Origin: JACMLD01 sp044227095
Lineage (GTDB): Bacteria > Bacteroidota > Bacteroidia > Chitinophagales > Chitinophagaceae
Length of the DNA: 64,000 nucleotides
Assembly (NCBI GenBank): GCA_044227095.1
Contig: JBGAFV010000001.1
Location: 1,240,001 to 1,304,000, forward strand
Direction: 5' to 3'
A model generated the notes under the pieces. That model was not told where the DNA came from and searched no databases. It worked only from the letters and a program-made list of their open reading frames with translations. The stretch's first letter is position 1. Each line of letters begins with the position of its first letter. The translations under genes and the position numbers were made by a program. Shown one piece after another: positions 25,153 to 34,558 of this stretch.

Positions 25153-26505
25153 ATGAACCATAACAAACTTTTTCAATGGTCTATTGTAGCTGCGCTGGCC
25201 GGTTTCATTTTTGGTTTTGATACCGTGGTAATTTCCGGCGCTAATCAGCCTATTAAAGATCTGTGGCATACTTCAGCTTTCTTTCACGGTTTTTTCATAA
25301 TGTCTATGGCGTTATGGGGAACTGTAGCCGGCGCTTTGTTTGGCGGCATACCTGCAGAAAAATACGGTCGCAAAAAAGTATTGTTGTGGATAGGCGTAAT
25401 GTTTGCCGTATCTGCAATTGGTTCTGCATTAGCAACGGGGCCATATATGTTTTCTTTCTTCCGTTTTATAGGAGGCGTGGGTATTGGCGTTTCATCTGTT
25501 GTGGCGCCAACGTACATTTCAGAAATTTCTACGCCGCAAACACGCGGACGACTGGGCGCCATGTACCAGTTTAATATTGTGTTTGGAATTTTGATAGCCT
25601 TTCTTTCAAACTATTTTTTGCAGGGTGTTGGTGGTGCCAACGATTGGCGCTGGATGCTGGGTGTACTGGCCATTCCGTCTATTATTTATACTCTCATGGT
25701 AATGGGCGTGCCCGAAAGCCCACGCTGGCTGATTACCAAAAAGAATGATTTGCCTGCAGCAAAAGATGTATTGTCTTTGATTGGGATAAAAGATACAGAC
25801 GCAGAAATTGCATCTATTATTGAAGCCAATAAGCACGATGTATCAGCAGGAACAACAGCAGAATTTTTTACTTCCAGGCATAAAACTGTTATCTGGCTGG
25901 CATTTATGATTGCTTTTTTCAACCAGCTTTCAGGCATCAACTTTATACTTTATTATGCGCCGGAAATTTTATCGAGAAGCGGACTGGGCACAAAAGAATC
26001 TTTGCTTAATTCTATTGCCATAGGCGGAACAAACCTTGTGTTTACATTTGTCGGCCTTTATTTAATAGACAGGCTTGGCAGAAAAACATTAATGATTATT
26101 GGCTCCCTCGGCTATATTATTAGCCTGGCTATGGTAGCGTATGCATTTAAAACACACGCAAGCGCAGGATTTTTAATGAGCTTTCTTTTACTTTTTATTG
26201 CGTCTCATGCCATTGGACAAGGTGCTGTTATATGGGTTTTTCTTTCAGAAATTTTTCCCAACAAAATACGGGCACTGGGCCAGTCTTTTGGCGCAAGTGT
26301 GCATTGGGTTTTTGCGGGCATTATTACTTTGGTTACACCGGTTTTTCTTGATGATAAAAATGGCATTTTTAAAAATGACCCTTCGCCCATCTTTATGTTC
26401 TTTGCTTTTATGATGGCATTGCAATTGGTATGGGTGCTTACCAAAATGCCTGAAACAAAAAATGTATCGCTGGAAGAACTGGAAAAAAAATTAATTCCCT
26501 CATAA
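25153..26505 (+). CDS. Sugar porter family MFS transporter
   Basis: A 450-residue, twelve-helix transporter with the sugar porter signatures: GFDTVVISGA in helix 1, the loop EKYGRKKVLL, PESPRWLI before the central loop, NQLSGINFILYYAPEI in helix 7, the loop DRLGRKTLM and PETKNVSLEEL at the C-terminus. It probably imports a hexose by proton symport. The GH32 gene starts 20 nt after its stop, so the two form a unit in which the hydrolase releases fructose or glucose and this protein takes it up (inference from context). Confidence 0.94.
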   Translation: MNHNKLFQWSIVAALAGFIFGFDTVVISGANQPIKDLWHTSAFFHGFFIMSMALWGTVAGALFGGIPAEKYGRKKVLLWIGVMFAVSAIGSALATGPYMFSFFRFIGGVGIGVSSVVAPTYISEISTPQTRGRLGAMYQFNIVFGILIAFLSNYFLQGVGGANDWRWMLGVLAIPSIIYTLMVMGVPESPRWLITKKNDLPAAKDVLSLIGIKDTDAEIASIIEANKHDVSAGTTAEFFTSRHKTVIWLAFMIAFFNQLSGINFILYYAPEILSRSGLGTKESLLNSIAIGGTNLVFTFVGLYLIDRLGRKTLMIIGSLGYIISLAMVAYAFKTHASAGFLMSFLLLFIASHAIGQGAVIWVFLSEIFPNKIRALGQSFGASVHWVFAGIITLVTPVFLDDKNGIFKNDPSPIFMFFAFMMALQLVWVLTKMPETKNVSLEELEKKLIPS

Positions 26506-26525
26506 ATTATTTAAACTACTGCTGT

Positions 26526-28022
26526 ATGAAGTTTTTAGCAAGTGTTTTATTAATACTGTCTGCAACAGTTGTTTGCGCACAACCTAAAACAAATTACAAA
26601 GAACAGTACCGCCCGGGTTATCATTATACGCCGGCAAAAAACTGGTGTAACGATCCTAATGGACTTGTATATAATAATGGTGTGTATCACTTGTTTCATC
26701 AATACAACCCGTTTGCCAATGTATGGGGGCATATGAGCTGGGCACATGCCACCAGCAAAGACCTTGTGCATTGGACACCTCAGCCATTGGCTATTGCAGA
26801 AGAAAAAGACACCATGATTTTTTCCGGTTCATGCGTTGTAGACAAAAACAACAGCTCAGGATTTGCGAAAAAAGCAGGGCAAGTACCAATGGTAGCAATT
26901 TATACCGGGCACATAGAAGGTAAAAACCAGAGCCAGCATCTTGCATATAGCCTGGACAATGGGCTTACGTGGACTAAATACAATCGCAATCCCGTGCTTG
27001 ATTTGAACAAAAGAGATTTTCGGGACCCAAGGGTATTTTGGTATGCACCCAAAAATTATTGGGTAATGGCCGTTGTATTACCGGTAGAACACCATGTGCA
27101 ATTTTATTCTTCCAAAAATTTAAAAGAATGGAAACACCTTAGCGATTTTGGTCCGGTAGGAGACACCAGCGGTGTGTGGGAATGCCCCGATCTTATACAG
27201 GTTGCTATTGAAGGCAATCCAAATAAAAAGAAGTGGCTGCTGCAAACTTCACAGAATGCATCTATGCAATATTTTGTTGGAGAGTTTGATGGTGTGCAGT
27301 TTACCAATGAAAACCCCACAGATAAAATTGTAAGGCCCGATTATGGTGCCGCTTATTATGCAGCTATAAGTTATAATCAATTGCCCGCATCTCAACCAGC
27401 AACAGCAATAGGCTGGCTTAATAACTGGTATTATGCCAATGATGTGCCTACAGATCCGTGGAAAGGTTCTATGTCTTTACCAAGAACAATGAAAGTAAAA
27501 AAGCAAGGCAATGAATGGGTGCTGATACAAGAACCTGTTGCGGCTATAAAACAATTAAGGCAACCATTATTGGCACAATTAAGCAACAAAACAATAGAAA
27601 ACACATTAACTGTAAATGCAAAAACAACGCAGTGCGAAATAGATGTTTTGCTGCAACCTTCGGCAAACAGCACATGCGGCGTTTTATTAGCGGCCGGCAA
27701 TGAACATGCTTTTGAAATTGGTTACAATACAGCAAAGCAAGAACTGTATATTGACTGGAGCAACACTGCCAATCAATCCTTTAATAAAAGTTTTGAAAAG
27801 ATGAGCCATTATACTGCACCGCTTGCTTTAAAAAACAAAATGCTTCGCCTGCATGTATTTTTTGACAATAGCGTAGTGGAAGTATTTGCCAATGATGGCG
27901 AAGCTGTTTTAACCACGCAATTTTTTCCTGCAGCAACAGACAATGAGATTAAAATCTTTAGCAAAGACGGAAACACCAAACTTGTAAAACTGGATTTGTG
28001 GCCGTTGAAATCTATATGGTAA
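26526..28022 (+). CDS. Glycoside hydrolase family 32 (fructan/sucrose hydrolase)
   Basis: A 498-residue secreted enzyme: signal peptide 1-18 (cleaved after VVCA), then the five-bladed GH32 propeller with nucleophile Asp43 in WCNDPNGL, transition-state stabiliser Asp167 in FRDPRV, and acid/base Glu219 in WECPDL. A C-terminal beta-sandwich (about 360-495) has the family's HVFFDNSVVEVFAND. It may act on levan, inulin or sucrose; family alone cannot decide between exo-levanase, inulinase and invertase. In an operon with the upstream sugar porter; no SusC/SusD pair is near. Confidence 0.94.
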   Translation: MKFLASVLLILSATVVCAQPKTNYKEQYRPGYHYTPAKNWCNDPNGLVYNNGVYHLFHQYNPFANVWGHMSWAHATSKDLVHWTPQPLAIAEEKDTMIFSGSCVVDKNNSSGFAKKAGQVPMVAIYTGHIEGKNQSQHLAYSLDNGLTWTKYNRNPVLDLNKRDFRDPRVFWYAPKNYWVMAVVLPVEHHVQFYSSKNLKEWKHLSDFGPVGDTSGVWECPDLIQVAIEGNPNKKKWLLQTSQNASMQYFVGEFDGVQFTNENPTDKIVRPDYGAAYYAAISYNQLPASQPATAIGWLNNWYYANDVPTDPWKGSMSLPRTMKVKKQGNEWVLIQEPVAAIKQLRQPLLAQLSNKTIENTLTVNAKTTQCEIDVLLQPSANSTCGVLLAAGNEHAFEIGYNTAKQELYIDWSNTANQSFNKSFEKMSHYTAPLALKNKMLRLHVFFDNSVVEVFANDGEAVLTTQFFPAATDNEIKIFSKDGNTKLVKLDLWPLKSIW

Positions 28023-28027
28023 AAGAG

Positions 28028-29518
28028 TTACTCATCAGTAAGACGTTTCATTACCTTGTTGATTTCGTCTCTAATCTCATTCAACTTACTGATGGGCTCT
28101 TTTTTTGTTTCAATATCTCCAAGAATTAAAACTTCTTTTTCTCTTAGCTGTATATATTGCAAAACAAGATCGGCTCTTGATTTCATCCTGGTACTCACAT
28201 CATAACCCTGCATTTGTGTGGCCAGAGATTCTGCTTGTTCCCACTTGGGCAATGTTTCTTTGATTTGTTTAACCTTTTCTTCATCGGTAATAGTTGTATC
28301 GCTCCAGGGAAGTAAAGCACTTTTTTGGAGTTCTACAAACTTGTTATAAGCGTCATTAAATTTGTCTGTGTCTTTATATTCCGTTTCTTTTATTTCATTC
28401 TGTACACTCCGGCGAACAATTTCAGAACCTTTATGCTGCTGCAAATAGAAAACAGTAATAGCAACAGTTAGAAGTATAGCAAGAGGCAAGGTCCATGCAG
28501 CTTTCAATCCATCTTTTTCTTTTTTTATGCTGATAATATACAGCCAACCAATAACAAAACCACTTATCAATCCGCCAACGTGTGCGGAATTGTCAACACC
28601 ACCCTTCATACCATATGCAAGGTTATAAACAATAAAAATCCCAATACTCTGTATGAGACCCTTGCGCACAACATCTGGAATTAGTTTAGTAATTAAAAAA
28701 GTAAGGAAAAGGCCATACATCCCAAAAATAGCACCCGATGCACCAGCACTATTTACAGGAACAGTGTGCCACCACAGACTTGTAATGCTGGCAAGTACAC
28801 CGCTGCACAAATAGGCGGTAATGTATCTTTTTTTTCCAAGCAAGGGTTCCAGGTAAATGCCCACCATGTAAAAAGTGTACATGTTCATGGCGATATGAAT
28901 TATGCCAAAATGAATAAAGATGTTGGTAATAAGGCGCCACCAATCTCCGGAAAGCGTTAGTGGCCCATAATTGCTTCCCCACTTTAAATGCACCATGCCA
29001 TTAGGTTCCATAATACCAGCACCGTTTATAACCATCAATACAAATACCAGTATGTTTATGGCGATTATAGTATATGTTGCATACAAATTACTGCCACCCA
29101 AATTGAGCGCCTTTACTACTTCTTCTTGTTGCTGCGCTTTTTCTCCTGCAATTTTTACTGTGTCTTCCCGAAGTTGGGCGATAGCTTTTCTATTATTTTC
29201 ATCTTCTATTGGCTGAAGAGAAGTTTTTACCGATTCAAAGGCTTGCAGGAAATCAGCTATATTTTGTTTGTTTTTTCCGCCCAGATCAACCAATTCGCTA
29301 CCAGTCATCTCGCTTTTTACAGAAAGCGAATTATCTGCGGCAGTTACAATAATGCTCTGGCTATTTGATCTCCAGTTTTTCTTGGTAGTTGCAACGAGAC
29401 TATAATCGCTTACGTAAAGAGTATTCCAGCTTAGTGTAATAAAACTGCTGTAACAATAAGAGAGGATTAATTCTTTGTTTTTTCCGTCAACGACAATTGT
29501 CTTTTCCAGTTTAGGCAT
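28028..29518 (-). CDS. Rhomboid family intramembrane serine protease with long N- and C-terminal domains
   Basis: A 496-residue protein from ATG 29518; the longer frame relies on TTG. Residues 1-140 are soluble with a beta-rich first half and a charged helix. A six-helix rhomboid core spans about 145-350: His208 and Asn212 in HIAMNMY, nucleophile Ser261 in GASGAIFG, and catalytic His313 in SAHVGGLISG. A polar, helical domain of about 130 residues follows. It cuts transmembrane substrates within the inner membrane; the extra domains may select them. It converges with the GH32 gene, 5 nt apart. Confidence 0.93.
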   Translation of the reverse strand: MPKLEKTIVVDGKNKELILSYCYSSFITLSWNTLYVSDYSLVATTKKNWRSNSQSIIVTAADNSLSVKSEMTGSELVDLGGKNKQNIADFLQAFESVKTSLQPIEDENNRKAIAQLREDTVKIAGEKAQQQEEVVKALNLGGSNLYATYTIIAINILVFVLMVINGAGIMEPNGMVHLKWGSNYGPLTLSGDWWRLITNIFIHFGIIHIAMNMYTFYMVGIYLEPLLGKKRYITAYLCSGVLASITSLWWHTVPVNSAGASGAIFGMYGLFLTFLITKLIPDVVRKGLIQSIGIFIVYNLAYGMKGGVDNSAHVGGLISGFVIGWLYIISIKKEKDGLKAAWTLPLAILLTVAITVFYLQQHKGSEIVRRSVQNEIKETEYKDTDKFNDAYNKFVELQKSALLPWSDTTITDEEKVKQIKETLPKWEQAESLATQMQGYDVSTRMKSRADLVLQYIQLREKEVLILGDIETKKEPISKLNEIRDEINKVMKRLTDE

Positions 29519-29623
29519 TTGCGGATTTGTTTGTACCAAGTTGCTGCTTTTTTTTGATTAACTAAACCCCCCACTTCATTTATTTTTTAAAACTGTAAAT
29601 TCGCAGCTCTAAATCTATATTGT

Positions 29624-30697
29624 ATGCCGTTTCGCAATTTTAAGATGGTTGGTTATGTAGTGTATGGTCGTGGAAGCTTTAATCAACTGGATGAGATACT
29701 GCAACCACAGCGCAAGGAGGGAAAACCAATGATTTTTTTGTTGGATCATTTTTTTGAAGGCAAGCCACTTGCCAACCGCATTCCGCTGCGCGGAAAAGAT
29801 AAAATTATTTATGTTGATGTTACCTACGAGCCCAAAACAACTTATGTAGATAAACTCGCTACACAATTAAAAGAAGCGTTTGGAACCATAAGCGGTGTTA
29901 TAGGAATTGGCGGCGGCTCTGCTATGGATTTGGCAAAAGCAGTTTCGCTAATGATGACCAACCCGGGTTCTTCTGCAGACTACCAGGGCTGGGACCTTGT
30001 AAAAAATGCAGGTGTATACAAAGCTGGCATACCTACATTAAGCGGCACCGGTGCAGAGGTTTCAAGAACAACAGTATTAACCGGTCCTACCAAGAAACTG
30101 GGAATGAATTCTGATTTCACACCTTTTGATCAGATAATACTTGATCCGGAATTAACCGCCAATGCGCCGGCGAACCAGCGTTTTTATACAGGCATGGATT
30201 GTTATATACACTGCATAGAAAGTTTACAGGGTACTTTTTTAAATGAGTTTAGCAAGAGCTATGGAGAAAAAGCATTGCAGCTTTGTCAGCAGGTGTTTGT
30301 AGAAAAAAAGGAGTGGGACGATCAGTGCGATGATATGCTGATGATGGCTTCTTATGCAGGCGGTATGAGTATTGCCTACTCGCAGGTTGGGGTGGCCCAT
30401 GCCGTTAGCTATGGATTGAGTTATTTGCTGGGCACCAAACATGGCGTTGGCAATTGTATTGTTATGAACCACCTGGAAGAATTTTATCCCGAAGGTGTGC
30501 ATGAGTTTAAATACATGGTAGAGAAAAACAAAATAGAAATACCACAAGGCATTTGCAAAGGCCTTACTGATGATCAGTTTGAAAAAATGATTGATGTTTC
30601 TATGGTAATGAAACCGCTTTGGGAAAATGCTTTGGGCAAAGACTGGGAAAAAATAATGACGAGGGATAGATTGAGAAAACTGTATGAGAGGTTATAA
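29624..30697 (+). CDS. Iron-containing alcohol dehydrogenase, KdnB-like (Kdo 8-oxidase candidate)
   Basis: A 357-residue type III alcohol dehydrogenase. The start FRNFKMVGYVVYGRGSFNQL, the NAD-binding GVIGIGGGSAMDLAKAVS, SGTGAEVSRTTVL and the metal-ligand region with VAHAVSYGLSYLLGTKHGVGN are visible. The compact length and N-terminus resemble KdnB, which oxidises C8 of Kdo in 8-amino-Kdo synthesis. The partner aminotransferase KdnA is not in the window, so the specific role is inference; a general iron alcohol dehydrogenase is the alternative. kdsB is 5 kb upstream. A perfect hairpin terminator follows. Confidence 0.82.
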   Translation: MPFRNFKMVGYVVYGRGSFNQLDEILQPQRKEGKPMIFLLDHFFEGKPLANRIPLRGKDKIIYVDVTYEPKTTYVDKLATQLKEAFGTISGVIGIGGGSAMDLAKAVSLMMTNPGSSADYQGWDLVKNAGVYKAGIPTLSGTGAEVSRTTVLTGPTKKLGMNSDFTPFDQIILDPELTANAPANQRFYTGMDCYIHCIESLQGTFLNEFSKSYGEKALQLCQQVFVEKKEWDDQCDDMLMMASYAGGMSIAYSQVGVAHAVSYGLSYLLGTKHGVGNCIVMNHLEEFYPEGVHEFKYMVEKNKIEIPQGICKGLTDDQFEKMIDVSMVMKPLWENALGKDWEKIMTRDRLRKLYERL

Positions 30698-30718
30698 CAA
30701 ATGTTTTACTGAAAATAT

Positions 30719-30746
30719 ACCGGAACCAAAAGTTCCGGTTTTTTAT
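30719..30746 (+). terminator. Intrinsic terminator of the KdnB-like gene
   Basis: ACCGGAAC (30719-30726) pairs with GTTCCGGT (30732-30739) over a 5-nt loop and is followed by TTTTTATT. It starts 22 nt after the stop codon. Confidence 0.9.
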
Positions 30747-30788
30747 TGATGTATTTTTAAGGATGCAATAAACTTGCAGGAAATTAAA

Positions 30789-31391
30789 ATGATAAGAACA
30801 CTTCATTATATAATTTTTCTTGCAGTATTTTTTTTCTCATGTCATTTATCGCCGGCAGATCAAAAGAAGGAAAACGTTATTATAAGTATTCAACCCTTTT
30901 CCGGAATAACAGCAGAAGAAACAAATTATGTAACTGCTGAATTGCAAAAGGTCTATCCATCCATTCAGTTAAACAAACCAATAGATCTTCCTGCAATGGC
31001 GTACAACCCACAACGCAAAAGATACAGGGCAGATTCATTAATTAACTGGCTTGCTGCTAAAACCGCAAAAGGCCATATTACAATTGGGTTAACCAGCAAA
31101 GACATTAGTACTACCAAAGGAGATATAGCAGACTGGGGTGTAATGGGTTTGGCCTTTTGTCCTGGTTATTCCTGTGTCGCAACAACATTCAGGCTTTCAA
31201 AAAAACAAAAAAAAGATCAGCTTTTTAAAATTGCTGTACATGAATTGGGCCACACGCAAGGTTTACCACATTGTTCAGTTAGTACATGTTTTATGCGAGA
31301 TGCCGAAGGAGGCAACCCAACCAATGCAGAAAAAGAATTTTGTGCAGCATGTAAGAAAAAACTCACACAACATGGTTGGAAACTCAATTAA
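30789..31391 (+). CDS. Archaemetzincin-like zinc metalloprotease lipoprotein
   Basis: A 200-residue protein from ATG 30789. A lipoprotein signal ends in FFSC (Cys18). The active site is HELGHTQGLPHC at 151-162 (three zinc His and Glu152), and Cys162, Cys167, Cys185 and Cys188 (in CAAC) match the second, structural zinc site typical of archaemetzincins (M54). Met169 in CFMRD fits the Met-turn. Family members are usually cytosolic aminopeptidase-like enzymes, so a lipid-anchored version is unusual. Substrate unknown. It converges with the next gene 7 nt away. Confidence 0.88.
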   Translation: MIRTLHYIIFLAVFFFSCHLSPADQKKENVIISIQPFSGITAEETNYVTAELQKVYPSIQLNKPIDLPAMAYNPQRKRYRADSLINWLAAKTAKGHITIGLTSKDISTTKGDIADWGVMGLAFCPGYSCVATTFRLSKKQKKDQLFKIAVHELGHTQGLPHCSVSTCFMRDAEGGNPTNAEKEFCAACKKKLTQHGWKLN

Positions 31392-31398
31392 AAGAGGT

Positions 31399-32868
31399 TT
31401 ATTTTCCTTCTTTGTATTTCAAAACAACAGATCCTGATTGCGGAAAATATAAAACAGTTTGCCAGCTGGCTAAACTGTCTTTAAGCGGTTGAGAAAGCAA
31501 AAGATAATCATACACAAACTTTCCATTTGCATTGTACGCTTGTATAGAATCTTTTTTAATTAAAGCATAGGAAAAATTGTATTTACCCGGAAAAGCAACT
31601 GTATAGTAATGTTTCAATACACCGTATTGCCATAAATCCAGCCCGGCATGTTGAACATTGTTTGCAGCTAAAAAATCCAACGCCTCTTTTGTTTTATTTT
31701 GTACCGGCCATTCAGAAAAATAACGAGTGTTTATGTTCAACCAGGCATTATAAAGTAAAACTGCAATAGCAACAGATACTGCACTATTCAATAAAATCTT
31801 TTTATACGCTCCGGAAAAATTAAAACTGTCTGCAAAAGATGTTATGGTAAACATTAATGGGCAAAAGAAAAAAATGGCCCTTCTGTCTGATAAATAAACG
31901 GTGCTAAAAAAAGCATGAAAGAAAACATTTAATAAAATAATCCCCGCGCAACAACACGCAAGCAAAGTGAAAAGTGTAAATTTCTTAAAGCGAAAAATTT
32001 GATAACCTGCATGTATAATAGCAAACAATAGCAGGCCGAATAAAACAAAACCCATGATCTCTGTAAATGATGGCGGCAAAAAAATAAACTCAGATTGTGC
32101 AATAAGTGAACTAAAAAGACCCTGTACAATACCTGCGCCACCACCTACTTCAACTTCTTTGGTATAATATTTTATAAACAATAAAGATGCGGCGGCAAAA
32201 ACTATTGTTATGGCAGCAAGTATAAATAGCTTCATGCTGCCTTTCAACAACAAAAGCTTTAACTGGCCTTTAGCTGCAAGAAATACAGAATATGCCGCAA
32301 GAAGACCTAAGAAAAAATACAATAAAGAAAAATTACTCAAAACTCCTATAGCTGCGGGAATAAAAACAGGCAACCATTGGGCTGGATTTATTTTTTGTTG
32401 ATCGATAAGTTTACCCGCCTGCCATACAGAAAACATCAGCAATGCACAACCAGCAGCATAACCCCTGGCCAAACTAAAATATAAAATGAGATAAGGGTTT
32501 AGTATGCATAAACAGAAAAACAGCCATCCAATAAATGTATTTTTAAACCGTTGGCTCAATTTAATTATGCTAAAAGCAAACAATGGCCACGAAAGTATGG
32601 AAAGCATGCGCAGCTTCCACGCATAATCTGCACCGGGCAATAATGTAAAAATCTTTATAAAAATAGTATTGAGCCAATGTGTATTAAAAGTACCGGGTAG
32701 TGCTTTCCAGTAATTGGTTTTTGCAAGAAAATAAGAGTAGTCTTCATCCTGTATAACTTCAAACTTCACTGCCCTGTAAATAATATACAACCATACAAGA
32801 AGCGAAACAATCAATTGTACAACTGCTGTTGATTTGGTGGAGTTAATGCGTAACCCATTTTGCTGCAT
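31399..32868 (-). CDS. Multi-spanning membrane protein, GT-C glycosyltransferase-like
   Basis: A 489-residue protein with about ten hydrophobic segments and a soluble C-terminal domain of about 120 residues. After helix 1 comes an acidic cluster (VIQDEDYSYF) where GT-C glycosyltransferases of the GT39/PMT type have their metal-binding acidic residues. It also has the HWLNT...WKLRMLS pattern seen in that group. It may transfer a sugar from a lipid carrier to a periplasmic acceptor, but I cannot place it in a named family. Single gene, between convergent and divergent neighbours. Confidence 0.7.
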   Translation of the reverse strand: MQQNGLRINSTKSTAVVQLIVSLLVWLYIIYRAVKFEVIQDEDYSYFLAKTNYWKALPGTFNTHWLNTIFIKIFTLLPGADYAWKLRMLSILSWPLFAFSIIKLSQRFKNTFIGWLFFCLCILNPYLILYFSLARGYAAGCALLMFSVWQAGKLIDQQKINPAQWLPVFIPAAIGVLSNFSLLYFFLGLLAAYSVFLAAKGQLKLLLLKGSMKLFILAAITIVFAAASLLFIKYYTKEVEVGGGAGIVQGLFSSLIAQSEFIFLPPSFTEIMGFVLFGLLLFAIIHAGYQIFRFKKFTLFTLLACCCAGIILLNVFFHAFFSTVYLSDRRAIFFFCPLMFTITSFADSFNFSGAYKKILLNSAVSVAIAVLLYNAWLNINTRYFSEWPVQNKTKEALDFLAANNVQHAGLDLWQYGVLKHYYTVAFPGKYNFSYALIKKDSIQAYNANGKFVYDYLLLSQPLKDSLASWQTVLYFPQSGSVVLKYKEGK

Positions 32869-32952
32869 GTCACAATTTAGAGAATATCTTTTATCAAAAA
32901 AGCCCAGGCTATTTCTTTAGCAAGGCGCATAAAATCTTTTTATCTTTAGCCA

Positions 32953-34050
32953 ATGCAACAGAATAAATATCTCCGCTATCTGGGCCTGCCGGCTTTGTTT
33001 GGTACACAGCGTACAAAAGAAATTCTGTTTATAAACCCTACAGCGCCGCCAGAAAGAGAAGAACCCGAAAAAGTAGTGATATCTGTATATGATTATAATG
33101 CAGATACAATAGAAGAACGTGGACTTGAAAATGTTGAACAATGTTATGTATACAATAACAATGGAAACAATACATGGATAAATATTGATGGCTTGCGTAA
33201 AGCAGAGATAGAAGCCATTTGCGCACATTTTGGTGTACACCCGCTGGTTACAGAAGACATATTAAGTATTGGGCAGCGTCCTAAAATGGATGAAGTAGAA
33301 GGGCTTTTGTTTTGCCTTTTAAATATGCTTTACTATAACGAACAAAATAAAACAGTAGAAACTGAACAGATAAGCATTATACTGGGCAATCATTTTATTT
33401 TAAGTTTTCAGGAAGATGCCAGCAGGGATGTGTTTGATCCATTGCGCAATAAACTTAAAATTACAAAAAGCCAGGTGAGGCAAAGGGGCTCAGATTATTT
33501 GTTGTATGCTATGCTGGATATGATTGTAGACAACTACTACATCATTATGGAAAAGCTGGGCGAACAGATAGAAATGGTAGAAGAAGATGTAGTAAGGAGC
33601 AGTAACACAAAATCGCTTGCAAAAATAAACCAGCTGCGCAAAGAGCTGATAGTACTAAAAAGAAATATAGCACCGGTACGTGAACTTGTAAACGGTTTCC
33701 TCCGCAGCGAAAGCGAACTGCTGGAAGACCGCACCACCAAATATTTTAAAGATGTGTACGACCACATTGTGCAGGCTTTCGATCTCACAGAAAACTACCG
33801 CGATATGGTAATGAACATGCAGGACGTTTACCTCAACAATGTAAACCTGCGCATGAATGAAGTAATGAAAGTAATGGCTGTTGTTACCTGTCTTATGGCG
33901 CCGGCTACGGTTATTGGTGGAATTTTTGGTATGAACTTCGACCGTATACCTTACCTGCACAATAAAAACGGCTTTTTTATTGCTGTGGCACTGATGCTGG
34001 TTATACCTGTTTGGATGCTCACCATGTTTCGCCGCCGCGGATGGTTTTGA
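32953..34050 (+). CDS. corA: Magnesium/cobalt transporter CorA
   Basis: A 365-residue CorA-type ion channel with a large cytosolic N-terminal domain (WINIDGLRKAEIEAICAHFGVHPLVTEDIL region), long coiled helices and two C-terminal membrane helices. The pore signature GMN is present in GGIFGMNFDRIPY, near residue 330, before the last helix. The C-terminus is rich in positive charge (FRRRGWF), as usual. It moves Mg2+ (also Co2+ or Ni2+) inward. The upstream TATCTTTA, 10 nt before the start, may be a weak -7 box. Confidence 0.95.
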   Translation: MQQNKYLRYLGLPALFGTQRTKEILFINPTAPPEREEPEKVVISVYDYNADTIEERGLENVEQCYVYNNNGNNTWINIDGLRKAEIEAICAHFGVHPLVTEDILSIGQRPKMDEVEGLLFCLLNMLYYNEQNKTVETEQISIILGNHFILSFQEDASRDVFDPLRNKLKITKSQVRQRGSDYLLYAMLDMIVDNYYIIMEKLGEQIEMVEEDVVRSSNTKSLAKINQLRKELIVLKRNIAPVRELVNGFLRSESELLEDRTTKYFKDVYDHIVQAFDLTENYRDMVMNMQDVYLNNVNLRMNEVMKVMAVVTCLMAPATVIGGIFGMNFDRIPYLHNKNGFFIAVALMLVIPVWMLTMFRRRGWF

Positions 34051-34056
34051 TCTGAA

Positions 34057-34506
34057 TTATTTTGCCGGCAGCGGATATTCATAAAAATAATCGCTCATTT
34101 TTTTCCAACCTGTTTTTTCATAGAGCGATTGCGCTGGAAAATTATCATTGTTTGTTTGCAATAGCAGCCATTTGGATCCGGTTGCAATGCCATGTTGCTT
34201 TGCTGCATCCAGCAATTGTTCTGCTACACCCTGTTTGCGTGCAGTTGCGTGTACATAGAGATCGTTCAGTAACCATGTTCTCTGCAAACTTACAGAAGAG
34301 AAAATAGGATAGAGCTGCGTAAAGCCCACAAGGCCTTTTTCATTAGCTGCTACAAATACAACAGATTCCCCGTTTTCCATTCTTTGCGTAAGATATTTTT
34401 TTCCTGCGCCTATATCAGAAGGCTGGTGATAATAGATGCGGTAAAGATCAAATAAAACGGTTAGCTCTTCAATGTCTTCTTTGGTTGCTTTGTGTACTGT
34501 AATCAT
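34057..34506 (-). CDS. GNAT family N-acetyltransferase
   Basis: A 149-residue acetyltransferase. The acetyl-CoA binding motif A is visible as LNDLYVHATARKQGVAEQLLDAA (Q/RxxGxG/A type, here ARKQGVAEQL), followed by LLLQTNNDNFPAQSLYEKTGWKK, the usual motif B (NxxAxxLYxxxGF). Substrate is unknown. It converges with corA (6 nt between stops) and is read in the same direction as the half-length MFS gene upstream of it. Confidence 0.92.
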   Translation of the reverse strand: MITVHKATKEDIEELTVLFDLYRIYYHQPSDIGAGKKYLTQRMENGESVVFVAANEKGLVGFTQLYPIFSSVSLQRTWLLNDLYVHATARKQGVAEQLLDAAKQHGIATGSKWLLLQTNNDNFPAQSLYEKTGWKKMSDYFYEYPLPAK

Positions 34507-34558
34507 TGTGTGAATGTCGGTATTTTAAAAAATGACTAAAATAAATTTTCCTGGGGTG

